Origin: Luteococcus sp038433135
Lineage (GTDB): Bacteria; Actinomycetota; Actinomycetes; Propionibacteriales; Propionibacteriaceae
Assembly (NCBI RefSeq): GCF_038433135.1
Contig: NZ_JBCDMV010000006.1
Location: 57,134 to 121,133 of the forward strand
Reading direction: 5' to 3'
Length of the DNA stretch: 64,000 nucleotides
How positions within the stretch are numbered: position 1 is the first letter of the stretch; each line of letters begins with the position of its first letter. Under the pieces are notes generated by a model that saw only the letters and a list, made by a program, of their open reading frames with translations, made no database searches and was not told the origin of the DNA. The position numbers and the translations under genes are program-made. Below are positions 1-8,759 of the stretch, piece after piece.

Positions 1-1671
1 GCGCAGAACGCCCACTCCTCGGCCGGTGCGCTGCGCCTGGCCGCCCTGGTGGGCATCCCCGCGCTGGCGCTGGCCCTGCTGCTGGGCGCCATCACCCCGC
101 GGATCGGCAACCTGGACATCGAGTCGGCCCGCCCCCGCGGCACCGGGCCGCTGCAGATGGCCGACCCGACGATCGACCTGTCGAAGAACCTCAACCTGCC
201 GGTGGACCGCACCGTGCTCACCTACAAGGCCGACCAGCCGCTCTACCTGCGCACCGCGTCGCTGACCGTGATGGACGCCGACGGCTGGCACATGGCCCCG
301 GCGCAACTGAAGGACGGTGCGCTGCCGACGGCGCCCGGGCTGACCGAGGCCGGCAAGCCGGTCAGCGCCGAGATCTCGGTGAAGGACCTGGGCGGCGAGT
401 ACCTGCCCGCCCCCTACGCCCCGCAGAACTACACCGCCGAAGGCCGCTGGCGCTATGACCCGCAGACCCTGACCATCCTGTCCACCGAGGACAAGGACCG
501 GGGTGAGGCGATCCGCAACAAGACCTATCAGGTCAACGCGGTGCTGAATGACCCGGTGGCGGAGAACTTCACCCTGGCCAAGCCCGGCACGCCGTCGGAC
601 GCCAAGGTGACGGCCGCGGTGCCGGACGACGTGCCGAAGCCGATCATGGAGATCACCAACCAGGTGACCCGTGACGCCTCCACCCCGGTGCTGAAGGCGG
701 CCGCGATCCAGGCCTTCCTCTCCGATCCGGAGAACTTCAACTACTCCACCACCGCCCCGGCCGGTGACGGCTTCGAGGTGCTGACCAACTTCCTCACCAA
801 GGACAAGGCCGGCTACTGCGTGCACTTTGCCTCCTCGATGGCGCTGATGGCCCGGCTGGAGGGCATCCCGTCGCGGGTCTCGGTGGGCTTCCTGCCCGGC
901 GAGAAGAAGGGTGACCACTACGAGGTCAAGGCCAGCAACATGCACGCCTGGCCGGAGCTCTACTTCGCCAACTACGGCTGGGTGCGCTTCGAGCCCACCA
1001 GCCGGGTGGCCTCCGCGCCGGAATGGTCGCTGGTGAACAAGGACGTCAAGCCGCTCCCGTCGGCCACCGCCTCCAGCGGCGCCAGCTCCAAGAACCCCAG
1101 CCAGTCCCCCAGCGCCACCCCGAGCGCCAGTGCCAGCGCGAGCACCTCGCCGGCGCCCGGCCCGACCACCCGGATCCCGTGGACCAAGGTGCTGGGCATT
1201 GCCCTGGCCGTGCTCGGCCTGCTGGGCCTGCTCAGCCTGCCGGCGATCATCCGGCTGGCCAGCCGTCGCCGCCGGCTGAACGCCGCGGGCGACCCGCACC
1301 AGCGGGTGGCCCATGCCTGGGCCGAGATCCGCGACACCCGCTACGACCTGGGGCTGCCCTGGCCCAATGGCACGCCGCGCGAGGTGGCCCAGGACGTCTC
1401 CGGACAGTTGGAGGAGACCGGCGCCGACGCCCTGGACCGGGTGGCGATGGACGTGGAACGATCCCGCTACGCCCGCACCTTGGGCGACGTCGACGACGAG
1501 CTGGCCGAGGACACCCGTCTGGTGCGTCGCCAACTGCTGGACGGATCCAGCAAGACCGACCGCTTCCTGGCGCTCTGGGCACCGCGCTCGCTGTGGCTGC
1601 GGCTCACCGGCCGGGCCGATCGGCGCGGCATCGTGGTGGAGAAGGTGGAGGAGCGGGAGTACATCTCCTGA
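1..1671 (+). CDS. Transglutaminase-like membrane protein (TgpA family), 5' end missing
   Basis: The reading frame is open from the first base, so the N-terminal membrane part lies outside the window. What remains is an extracytoplasmic transglutaminase-like domain. The catalytic Cys is in the GYCVHF motif (about residue 273 of the visible part) and the catalytic His is in MHAWPE (about residue 315). An FEPTS segment follows where the third acidic residue normally sits. After a Ser/Ala/Pro linker there is one membrane helix (about bases 1190-1245) and an Arg-rich cytoplasmic tail like the DUF4129 tail of the family. In actinobacteria these genes usually follow a MoxR ATPase and a DUF58 protein beside the mraZ/dcw cluster, and the DUF3040 neighbour agrees with that. 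The substrate is unknown. Confidence 0.85.
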   Translation, partial: AQNAHSSAGALRLAALVGIPALALALLLGAITPRIGNLDIESARPRGTGPLQMADPTIDLSKNLNLPVDRTVLTYKADQPLYLRTASLTVMDADGWHMAPAQLKDGALPTAPGLTEAGKPVSAEISVKDLGGEYLPAPYAPQNYTAEGRWRYDPQTLTILSTEDKDRGEAIRNKTYQVNAVLNDPVAENFTLAKPGTPSDAKVTAAVPDDVPKPIMEITNQVTRDASTPVLKAAAIQAFLSDPENFNYSTTAPAGDGFEVLTNFLTKDKAGYCVHFASSMALMARLEGIPSRVSVGFLPGEKKGDHYEVKASNMHAWPELYFANYGWVRFEPTSRVASAPEWSLVNKDVKPLPSATASSGASSKNPSQSPSATPSASASASTSPAPGPTTRIPWTKVLGIALAVLGLLGLLSLPAIIRLASRRRRLNAAGDPHQRVAHAWAEIRDTRYDLGLPWPNGTPREVAQDVSGQLEETGADALDRVAMDVERSRYARTLGDVDDELAEDTRLVRRQLLDGSSKTDRFLALWAPRSLWLRLTGRADRRGIVVEKVEEREYIS

Positions 1672-1687
1672 TCCGGTCAGGACAAGG

Positions 1688-1720
1688 GCCAGGGCGCATC
1701 CGCGGTGGATGCGCCCTGGC
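1688..1720. terminator. Hairpin between convergent genes
   Basis: Two 14-base arms (1688-1701 and 1707-1720) pair around a 5-base loop. The hairpin sits between the stops of the transglutaminase gene and the leftward DUF3040 gene. There is no T-run, but such hairpins are common between convergent genes in this window. Confidence 0.6.
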
Positions 1721-1739
1721 TGCGTGTTCGGTTCTGTGC

Positions 1740-2102
1740 TCAGCGATCGTGACTGCGATCCGGCCCGTCGGTGTGCGACGGCTGCCCGGGAAGCCGCGGA
1801 TCCAGGTCTTCCCGGAGGTCCGAGGCGCCACCCTGCCCGCGCAGCTGTTCGGAGAGCAGCACCGCGGAGACCAGCATGATCACGAAGCCCAGCACGCTGA
1901 CCACCGGATGCACCTGCATCCCGCCGACCAGGCCTGCCAAGCCCACCAGGAAACCCAGGACGAGCACGCCGGTGCGCCGTGGCGGCAGCAGCTTCGGCGC
2001 CGCGGAGTCGCCGCGCAAGGTGCGGGCGAGCGACGGATCGTCGGCCGCAAGCGAGGCCTCCAGTTGGTCGAGCAAGCGCTGTTCCTGCTCCGAAAGAGCC
2101 AT
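1740..2102 (-). CDS. DUF3040 domain membrane protein
   Basis: A 120-residue protein that starts MALSEQEQRLLDQLE, the typical opening of the actinobacterial DUF3040 family. A basic segment is followed by two closely spaced membrane helices (about residues 43-80) and a polar tail. An AGGAGG site lies directly upstream of the ATG at 2102, so the longer upstream reading frame is rejected. Family members commonly sit next to mraZ and the division and wall cluster. Their molecular function is not established. Confidence 0.8.
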   Translation of the reverse strand: MALSEQEQRLLDQLEASLAADDPSLARTLRGDSAAPKLLPPRRTGVLVLGFLVGLAGLVGGMQVHPVVSVLGFVIMLVSAVLLSEQLRGQGGASDLREDLDPRLPGQPSHTDGPDRSHDR

Positions 2103-2205
2103 CGCCGCCTCCTGGGGTTCATTGGGCCACCGGCCATTCGGCCACCTGGGTAAAAGCAAGTCTAGGTCCGCTTTCGACGGCGCGAAAGGGATGGTGCCGT
2201 CCTCA

Positions 2206-3462
2206 TCAGCGACGGGTCAGCGTCGCCCGCTGCACCGCCGCCGGGCCAAAGCGGTTGACCACCTCATCGGCCACCAGTTCCACCTCCCGCATCCCCTTCT
2301 CTGGGGCATCCAGCGGCAGTTGCTGGAAGGCCTGCCCCTGCTCCACCAAGCCCTCCACCCGCACCCCCACCCGTCGGATCCGGGCCCGCTGCAGGTTCAG
2401 CTTGCGGTAGGTGCGCCAGGCGCCGTCGAAGATCTCGTCGGTGACGTCGGTCAGGCCGGTCAGCGTGGTGGAACGGCTCAACGTGCTGAAATCCGCAAAA
2501 CGGAGCTCGATGGTGACCACCCGGCCCAGCATCCGGGCCCGACGCATCCGGGAGGCCACCCGGGCGCACAGCCGCAACAACTCGGTGCGCACCACCTGCG
2601 CGTCGTCGGTGTCCCGGGCGAAGGTCTCCTGCGCACCGATGGAACGTTCCGTCTGCTCCGGCACCACCCGTCGGGCATCCCGCCCCCAGGCAAGGTCATG
2701 CAGCAACCCGCCCTGATTGGCGCCGAAGGCCCGCTGCAACGTCGCCCGCGGGGTGTGCGCCAGATCCGCGATGGTGAGCAGCCCCAGCTTGTGCAGCTTT
2801 CCGGCCGTCGACGGCCCCACCCCCCACATCTTCTCCACCGGCAACGGATGCAGGAAGTCGATCACCTCGTCGGGGCGCACCAGCACCAGCCCGTCGGGCT
2901 TGGCCTGCTTGCTGGCCAGCTTGGCGACGAACTTGCTCGGCGCGATCCCCACCGAACAGGCGATCTGCTGCTCGTCGGCCACCTGCGCCCGCAACCGCTC
3001 CCCGATCAACGCCGGATCCCCCAGCCGACGAAGCGCTCCGGTGATGTCCAGGAAGGCCTCGTCGATGCTGCCCGCCTCCACCTGCGCCGTGATCGTCTCG
3101 AAGATCGCGAAGACACCTTGCGAGACCAGCTGGTAGCTGTCGAAATCCGGCGGCACCGCCACCGCCTGCGGACACAGCCGACGCGCCTGCGTCGAACTCA
3201 TCCCACCCTCGATGCCATACCGGCGGGCCTCGTAGTTGGCGCTCAGCACCACCCCACGCTGCGCACCACCGACGAAGAAGGGCCGGTTGCGCAGCTCCGG
3301 ACGACGGGCCAGCTCGACGCTGGCGTAGAAGGCATCCATGTCCACGTGCAGTATTACGCGAGGGGGGACGACCCCCCTCGAACCCCCCGCGCTCCGCACG
3401 GCATCCAACTGCGCTCGCCCCTCGCGCCATGCCGACTGTGCTCCGCCAACCGAGCGATTCAT
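2206..3462 (-). CDS. dinB: DNA polymerase IV (Y-family, DinB)
   Basis: Error-prone translesion polymerase. The Y-family metal ligands are present: D41 and D43 in DMDAFYASVE, and D134-E135 in SIDEAFLD. It is therefore catalytic and not the inactive ImuB type. The thumb and little-finger domains follow. Near the C-terminus is QLPLD, which fits a pentapeptide sliding-clamp motif. The ATG at 3462 overlaps the dnaE2 stop as ATGA, which suggests coupled translation. The first 40 residues are unusual: they are partly encoded by a GC-rich palindrome and do not look like normal DinB sequence. Last gene of the DUF6504-dnaE2-dinB operon. Confidence 0.88.
   Translation of the reverse strand: MNRSVGGAQSAWREGRAQLDAVRSAGGSRGVVPPRVILHVDMDAFYASVELARRPELRNRPFFVGGAQRGVVLSANYEARRYGIEGGMSSTQARRLCPQAVAVPPDFDSYQLVSQGVFAIFETITAQVEAGSIDEAFLDITGALRRLGDPALIGERLRAQVADEQQIACSVGIAPSKFVAKLASKQAKPDGLVLVRPDEVIDFLHPLPVEKMWGVGPSTAGKLHKLGLLTIADLAHTPRATLQRAFGANQGGLLHDLAWGRDARRVVPEQTERSIGAQETFARDTDDAQVVRTELLRLCARVASRMRRARMLGRVVTIELRFADFSTLSRSTTLTGLTDVTDEIFDGAWRTYRKLNLQRARIRRVGVRVEGLVEQGQAFQQLPLDAPEKGMREVELVADEVVNRFGPAAVQRATLTRR
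3359..3380. repeat. GC-rich palindrome inside the 5' end of dinB
   Basis: A perfect 9-bp stem with a 4-base loop, G6/C6 in its core, lies just upstream of the codons for the DinB catalytic motif. It resembles REP or small palindromic insertion elements. It adds an atypical N-terminal extension to the polymerase or displaces the original start codon. Confidence 0.6.
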
Positions 3463-6400
3463 CGGCCGGAGCTTCCGGGCGAGGAGTGCCACAGCTTGCG
3501 CGGCGGCTGGCTGGCGGGCACGCCGGCCGGTTTCACGTCGGCATAGGGCGACTGCTTGAAGCCACTGGCGTGCACCAGCACCCGACGCTGGCCCATCCCG
3601 CCGGCCCTGGTCTCGTGCTCGGGGCCGCCGGTGGCGGCGGGCGGCGAGGTGCGCCAGTCGGTGTAGGCCTCCACGTCTCGCCCCTCGACAGGCTCGGGGA
3701 TCGTGGTCTGGTTGGCATCGGGGATCCGGTCGAGCACCTCCAGCACCGCGGCCAGGGCCGCCCGTCGCCCATCGCCGGAATCCAGCCGGGAACGCCAGAT
3801 CTGGTGCAGCTCGGCCAGGTCCCAGGCGCCGGTGGCGCGCAATGAGACCCCGCGCGGGCCCGTGCGCCGCAACTCCCCGCGCACCACCAGCAGCCAGGAG
3901 TTGAAGACGGTGGCGGCATAGGGGCCCTGCGCATCCTCGAAGAAGGTGCAGTCCACCGGCCCGGTGGCGTCATCCAGGGTGAGGAAGACCACCCGTCGCC
4001 CGGACCGCACCGGCGGGGTCTGGGTGGCCACCTTCACCCCGGCCACCAGCAGATCCGCCTTCTGCCGCCGCTTCAGCAGATCGGCCGAGGCGGTGGTCCG
4101 CAGCTCGTCCAACAACTCCCGGTAGCCCTCCACCACATGCCGGCTGGCATCCAGCCCCAGGATCTCCAGCTCGGCGGCCAACCGCTCGTCGTGGTCCATC
4201 TCCGGCAGGCCGGTGGCGACGACGTCAGTGGGTGGGGCTTCGACAAACCCAGCCAGCGAGTTGTCGACAAACCCCTCGACCGGCTCGGGGATCGTGGCTG
4301 GGTCGGCCTCCCCATCCTCGACCGGCTCGGTGAAGTCCAGCGCCAGCTGCACCCCGGCGAGCCGCTCGGCGGCCCGGCCGGGGATCACCTCTCCCCGGGC
4401 CTGGCGCCGGGCCAGGTCTCGCGGATCGTCCCCGGCGGCAGCTGTCGGCAGGCTGGCTCGGCGCAACCCCCGGGCCCGGCTGGCGGTGCGGGCATCCACC
4501 CGGGCCTGGCGCACCAGATCCGCCAGCGCCAGCAACAGGTCGCGCCGGGTCAGCCGGCCGTCCCGCAGCACCGACGACGGCCGCCCCACCCCGTAGAGCT
4601 CGTCGAAGGCACCGGCCAGCACCAGATTCTCGGCCAGCGGCGCCGCTGGCTGCGCCCGGGCCCAGAAGTCACTCAGGCTGGTGTAGGGCTGCCCGGCCAC
4701 GATCCGCGCGATCTCGGTCTCGCTGATCCCCTTCACGTCGGCCAGGCTGAGCCGGATCGCCCAGCCCGAGCCGTTGGGCAGACCGGCGGCGGGCCTCTCG
4801 ACAGGCTCGGGGACCGTGGCCGGGGCGGGCTCGGGGTGCGTGCGTTCCACCCGGTAGCTGGCGGCGCTGCGATTCACGTCGACACCCAAGACGGTGATCT
4901 TGCAGCGGCGAGCCTCTTCCAAGATCAACCTCTTGGGATACATCCCCGGGTCATGGGTGAGCACCCCGGCCAGGAAGTGCGCGGGGTGGTACCACTTCAG
5001 CCAAGCGGACTGGTAGGTGGGCAGCGCGAAGGCGGCCGCGTGCGCCTTGCAGAAACCGAAGCTGGCAAAGGCTTCCAGCACCTGCCAGATGCGCTCCACC
5101 AGCTCGGCGGAGTAGCCGCGGCTCCGGGCCAACGGGACGAACCAGTCCTTCACGTCCAGCTGACCGGCCGCATCCCCCAGTGCTCGTCGAGCCTCATCCC
5201 CCTGGGCCAGGCTGCATCCGGTGATGATCGAGATGATCTTGATGATCTGTTCATGGAAGACCACCACCCCGCCGGTCTCGGCCAGCGCCGGAACAAGATC
5301 AGGATGCAGGAAGCTGGGCGCGGACCAACCCTGCCGGGCATTCAGGAAGGGGACCACCATGTCGCTCTTGACCGGCCCGGGGCGAAAGAGCGAGATGTCG
5401 ATGATGATGTCGTTGAAGGTGCTCGGCCCGAACTTGCCGACCAGTTCGCGCTGACCGGGCGACTCGATCTGGAAGCAGCCCAAGGTCTGGGCGTGGCCGA
5501 TCATGTCGTAGACCGCCGGATCGTCGAAGGGGGCCAGGGCGTCGATGTCGGGCGCGCCGCCGGTGGTGCGTTCCAGTTCGGTCAGGGCGTGCGCCATCGA
5601 TGACTGCATCCGGATGCCCAGCACGTCCAGCTTGAGCAGGCCCAGGTCCTCCACGTCGTCCTTGTCGAACTGGCTCATCGGGAAGCCGCCGAAACTGGCC
5701 TCCAGCGGGGTGCGGCGGGCCAGGCTGGAGTCACTGAGGATCACCCCGCAGGGGTGCAGCGCGACATGCCGGGGCAGCCCGTCGAGGGATTCCACCAGGC
5801 CGAACAGCACGTCCAGCCGGGGTTCGGCCAGCCCGGCGGCGCGCAGCTCCGGCAGGTCGCGCAGCGCCTTGCGGGCGTCGCGGGCACGGATGTGCGGGAA
5901 GGCCTTGGCGATCGCGTCGGCCTCGGCGGGCGGCATGCTGAGCGCGGCGGCGACGTCGCGCACCGCATGCCGCACCCGATAGGTCTCCAGCATGGCGACG
6001 CAGGCCACCCGGCTGCCGCCGAAGGTCTCCAGCACCTTCTGGTAGATCTCGGTGCGACGAGCGGATTCCACGTCCAGGTCGATGTCCGGCAGCGCCTGGC
6101 GCAGCGGGGAGAGGAAGCGCTCCATCACCAGCCCATAGGCCAGCGGGTCGACGCCGGAGATCCCCAGCAGGTAGTTGACCAGGCTGCCGGCGCCCGAGCC
6201 TCGGGCGGCGCAGCGGATGCCCAACTCCCGCACCAGGCCGACCACCTGGGCGACGGTGAGGAAGTAGGCGGCATAACCCAGCTGGCCGATCACGTCGAGT
6301 TCCTCGTCCAGCCGGCGACACACCTGATCCGTGGACCGGCCGTAGCGTTCGGCGATCCCGGCCTCGCAGTGGGCCCGCAGCTCGGCCATCGCCTGCCCGG

Positions 6401-7364
6401 TGGTGGTGCCCAGCATCTCGAACTCGGGCAGGTGCAGTTCCCCCAACCCGATGTCGGCGCGCGGATCCAACCGGCAGCGCAACGCGGTGAGCCGAGTGTC
6501 GGCCAGCAGCCGCTCAGCGCCGGTGCTGCCCCGCCCAGCCAGCCGCGCGACATCCTCGGCCAGCCGCAGCATCTGCTTGCCGCTCTTGAGGTGGGCCTCG
6601 GCATTGCGCCGGTCCACATTGCGTGCATCCAGCGGCACCAGCCGTCGGGCGGCATCCAGCACGTCGATGGTGGCGGCCTGGCGACGTTCGGCCATCCGCA
6701 CCTGGTTGGTCAGCACGGCGGTCAGCCGGTGCTCGTCGGCCAGCGCCAGCATCCGCCCGGCCTGGTGGGCGCTGGCCACCCCGTCGCCGCCCACCTGGTG
6801 ATTGGTGACACCCACCAACAAGCACTCGGGGCCCACCAGATCCAGCCAGTGGTGCAGTTCGTCGCGGGCCAGATCCGCCCGGCCGGCGGCGATGTGCAGC
6901 CCGAACTGGCTGTCCGCCCCCAAGGTGACCAGCAGGTTGCCGTCGGCGGCGTGCCGGGCGACCAGCTCGGGAGTGGCGACGGGTTTGCCACGCTCCCCCG
7001 CCAGGTGGGTGTCGGTGACCAGCCGGCACAGGTCTGCCCAGCCGTCGCGACTGGTGGCGGTGGCCACCACCCGGGGCAGCCGGGCATCGCGCAGTTCACC
7101 GCCGCGGGCCGCGGTGCGCCGACGGGTGGCCGGGCGCGGCTGACCGGCGAAGGGCACGGCCAGATCCACCCCGACCACGGGAGCGACGCCGGTGCGCAGG
7201 CAGGCCTTGGCAAAGCGAACCGCCCCATAGAGCCCGTCGCGGTCGGTCAGGGCCAGGGTGTCCATGTCCTGCGCGGCGGCGGCCGCCACCAGCTCGCCGG
7301 GGTGGCTGGCGCCGTACTGCAGCGAGTAGCCCGAGGCCACCCGCAGGTGGACGAAGGGATCCAT
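3459..7364 (-). CDS. dnaE2: Error-prone DNA polymerase III alpha subunit DnaE2 (ImuC)
   Basis: A C-family polymerase for damage-induced mutagenesis. An N-terminal PHP domain (about residues 1-250, HLRVASGYS opening) precedes the palm, with the catalytic PDIDLDVES motif near residue 425. Helix-hairpin-helix and OB-fold regions follow. A QLALDF segment at residue 1006 fits the QxxLxF clamp-binding pattern. At 1,301 residues it is longer than the roughly 1,050-1,150 I expect for the family. The surplus lies largely in linkers containing PEPVE-type peptides (near residues 850, 1020 and 1220) that coincide with an interspersed DNA repeat. It starts 3 bases after the DUF6504 gene and overlaps dinB. 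A LexA-like box heads the operon. Confidence 0.92.
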   Translation of the reverse strand: MDPFVHLRVASGYSLQYGASHPGELVAAAAAQDMDTLALTDRDGLYGAVRFAKACLRTGVAPVVGVDLAVPFAGQPRPATRRRTAARGGELRDARLPRVVATATSRDGWADLCRLVTDTHLAGERGKPVATPELVARHAADGNLLVTLGADSQFGLHIAAGRADLARDELHHWLDLVGPECLLVGVTNHQVGGDGVASAHQAGRMLALADEHRLTAVLTNQVRMAERRQAATIDVLDAARRLVPLDARNVDRRNAEAHLKSGKQMLRLAEDVARLAGRGSTGAERLLADTRLTALRCRLDPRADIGLGELHLPEFEMLGTTTGQAMAELRAHCEAGIAERYGRSTDQVCRRLDEELDVIGQLGYAAYFLTVAQVVGLVRELGIRCAARGSGAGSLVNYLLGISGVDPLAYGLVMERFLSPLRQALPDIDLDVESARRTEIYQKVLETFGGSRVACVAMLETYRVRHAVRDVAAALSMPPAEADAIAKAFPHIRARDARKALRDLPELRAAGLAEPRLDVLFGLVESLDGLPRHVALHPCGVILSDSSLARRTPLEASFGGFPMSQFDKDDVEDLGLLKLDVLGIRMQSSMAHALTELERTTGGAPDIDALAPFDDPAVYDMIGHAQTLGCFQIESPGQRELVGKFGPSTFNDIIIDISLFRPGPVKSDMVVPFLNARQGWSAPSFLHPDLVPALAETGGVVVFHEQIIKIISIITGCSLAQGDEARRALGDAAGQLDVKDWFVPLARSRGYSAELVERIWQVLEAFASFGFCKAHAAAFALPTYQSAWLKWYHPAHFLAGVLTHDPGMYPKRLILEEARRCKITVLGVDVNRSAASYRVERTHPEPAPATVPEPVERPAAGLPNGSGWAIRLSLADVKGISETEIARIVAGQPYTSLSDFWARAQPAAPLAENLVLAGAFDELYGVGRPSSVLRDGRLTRRDLLLALADLVRQARVDARTASRARGLRRASLPTAAAGDDPRDLARRQARGEVIPGRAAERLAGVQLALDFTEPVEDGEADPATIPEPVEGFVDNSLAGFVEAPPTDVVATGLPEMDHDERLAAELEILGLDASRHVVEGYRELLDELRTTASADLLKRRQKADLLVAGVKVATQTPPVRSGRRVVFLTLDDATGPVDCTFFEDAQGPYAATVFNSWLLVVRGELRRTGPRGVSLRATGAWDLAELHQIWRSRLDSGDGRRAALAAVLEVLDRIPDANQTTIPEPVEGRDVEAYTDWRTSPPAATGGPEHETRAGGMGQRRVLVHASGFKQSPYADVKPAGVPASQPPRKLWHSSPGSSGR
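3681..3715. repeat. Interspersed repeat copy 1 (in dnaE2)
   Basis: Core CCCCTCGACAGGCTCGGGGA followed by TCGTGG. On the dnaE2 strand it encodes TIPEPVEG. It is nearly identical to the copy at 4272-4306. Confidence 0.75.
4272..4306. repeat. Interspersed repeat copy 2 (in dnaE2)
   Basis: Same core with one change (CGACCGGC for CGACAGGC) and the same TCGTGG extension, again encoding TIPEPVEG. A degenerate half copy lies just beyond it at 4316-4333 and encodes TEPVED. Two shorter TTCGACAAACCC / TGTCGACAAACCC stretches sit at about 4237-4275. Confidence 0.75.
4794..4818. repeat. Interspersed repeat copy 3 (in dnaE2)
   Basis: Core CTCTCGACAGGCTCGGGGAC followed by CGTGG, encoding TVPEPVER in dnaE2. 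A second GGCTCGGGG lies 3' of it at about 4827-4835. Confidence 0.7.
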
Positions 7365-7367
7365 CGC

Positions 7368-7661
7368 TCAGTCCACCACGGTGCGCAGCCGCCAACTGCC
7401 ATCGGCCCAGGCATGGTCCAACTCGTAGACGCCGCGGCTGAGGTACTGGCCAGCGGCGGCCTCCACCCGCCACACCTCGCGCTCACGCAACAGGTCATCG
7501 CTGCCGGATTCGGCGTGCTCCCACCAACTGCCCGACTCGATCCAGCGTTGCTGCACCGTCAGCACCCGCCAGAGCTTGTTGCGCCACAGGAACTGGCTGG
7601 GCCCCTCGTCGTCGCCGACCCGCCCCAGCCGCACCTCGATGGCCTCATCACACCTGCGCAC
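7368..7661 (-). CDS. DUF6504 family protein of the mutagenesis operon
   Basis: A 97-residue, Trp-rich basic protein. In actinobacteria a small protein of this type commonly sits with imuB and dnaE2 genes, hence the DUF6504 assignment. Its function is unknown. The start is GTG at 7661, chosen because TGGAGG lies 5 bases upstream and no other in-frame start has a ribosome site. The stop is 3 bases from the dnaE2 ATG, so the two are surely co-transcribed. The LexA-like box lies 24 bases upstream of the start codon. Confidence 0.75.
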   Translation of the reverse strand: MRRCDEAIEVRLGRVGDDEGPSQFLWRNKLWRVLTVQQRWIESGSWWEHAESGSDDLLREREVWRVEAAAGQYLSRGVYELDHAWADGSWRLRTVVD

Positions 7662-7684
7662 GGCGACCTCCAGACGATCATGAA

Positions 7685-7700
7685 TCGAACATGATTTCGA
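7685..7700. promoter_or_regulatory. LexA (SOS) box for the DUF6504-dnaE2-dinB operon
   Basis: TCGAACATGATTTCGA matches the actinobacterial SOS consensus TCGAAC-N4-GTTCGA at 11 of 12 positions, with T in place of the first G of the right arm. It sits just before the start of a damage-tolerance operon, where repression by LexA is expected. On the minus strand a TATAGT (7715-7710), possibly a -10 element, lies just upstream. Confidence 0.8.
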
Positions 7701-7820
7701 TCAAGAGCCACTATAGACGCCGCCACCGACAGAAGACGAGGGCCGAGGACCAGGGGCCGTGCTGAGGGGGCAAACATGAGACTGGTCACAATTCACTGGG
7801 CCTGACCCCAATGTGAAAGC

Positions 7821-8726
7821 ATGTGGGGTGAGATGACCGAAATTCCCCCGATCGGCCGCCGAGACCCCTCGTCCTCGCCGAATCTGTTTGCCGACCGTCT
7901 GAGTGAGGCCATCACCCAGCGGGGCCTCTCGCTGCACCGGATCCAGAACAAGCTCGCCGCGCAGGACCTGCGGGTCTCCACCGCGACGCTGAGCTACTGG
8001 GCCACCGGGCGTTCCCGCCCCACCCGCAACCGTTCCCAGGACGTGGTCAACGCGCTGGAGAGCATCCTGGGCGTCGATCCCGGTCACCTGTTGTGGGCGA
8101 TGACCGGCGACCCCGGCTGGCAGAACATCAACGACCTGCTGCCCCAGGCCGACTACCTACCCCCCGATCTTGAGGAGATCACCCACAAGCAGGCCAAGAA
8201 CTGGCGACGGATGATGGTGCATGACGTCTCCTACATCGGCTCCGACCACATCGAGACCCACACCATCACCACGCAGGTCTCCCGCGCCGAGGTGGACAAT
8301 GTGGACGGCTGGACCTCCGTGGTGCAGGCCGAACCCGGGCAGAGCGCCGGCATCCAGCCGCTGTCGGGCATGACCATGCAGAACATCCGCACCATGCCCG
8401 GTGACAACCTGACCCTGGCGGAGGTGAAGCTCCCCCGAGCGCTGCGTCGCGGCGAGTCGATCCTCACCACCCAACGCTGCGACTACGGCCCCGGCGGCAA
8501 GCCCACCACCCGGATCGGCCGGGCCGTCCCCGCCCCGACGGACCTGCTGGTGCTGGAGGTGCATTTCCAGGGCAGCCCGCCCAAGCACATCGAACGCAGC
8601 TTCACCGATCCCAACACTGGCCAGGTCACCCGGATCAGCAAGTCGCTGTTCATCGCGCCCGACCAGGCGCACTGCGTGATCACCAATGCCGCCGTCGGCA
8701 CCCACCTGCTGGTCCTGGAGTGGTGA
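7821..8726 (+). CDS. XRE-type helix-turn-helix protein of unknown role
   Basis: 301 residues. The first third (about residues 20-95) is a helix-turn-helix domain of Cro/C1 type, with a DNA-recognition-like STATLSYWATGRSRPT segment. The rest is a beta-rich domain of unknown family with no membrane segment or recognisable catalytic motif. It is divergent from the SOS-regulated operon and may share its regulatory region, but no direct link is shown. An alternative ATG lies at 7833. Neither start has a convincing ribosome site. Confidence 0.65.
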   Translation: MWGEMTEIPPIGRRDPSSSPNLFADRLSEAITQRGLSLHRIQNKLAAQDLRVSTATLSYWATGRSRPTRNRSQDVVNALESILGVDPGHLLWAMTGDPGWQNINDLLPQADYLPPDLEEITHKQAKNWRRMMVHDVSYIGSDHIETHTITTQVSRAEVDNVDGWTSVVQAEPGQSAGIQPLSGMTMQNIRTMPGDNLTLAEVKLPRALRRGESILTTQRCDYGPGGKPTTRIGRAVPAPTDLLVLEVHFQGSPPKHIERSFTDPNTGQVTRISKSLFIAPDQAHCVITNAAVGTHLLVLEW

Positions 8727-8759
8727 GGGCAGGCCGGAGCACCCTCTAGGCTGGGAATC

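Noticed and set aside
1023..2153. Long plus-strand open frames overlapping the transglutaminase and DUF3040 genes
   Set aside because: They are Arg/Pro-rich shadows in other frames of GC-rich genes, without family motifs.
2206..3462. Calling the Y-family gene imuB
   Set aside because: The catalytic Asp and Glu residues of an active Pol IV are intact, whereas ImuB proteins lack them.
4137..7694. Long plus-strand open frames of 488 and 646 codons opposite dnaE2
   Set aside because: They are antisense to a clear polymerase gene and have His/Gln/Gly-rich compositions typical of shadows.
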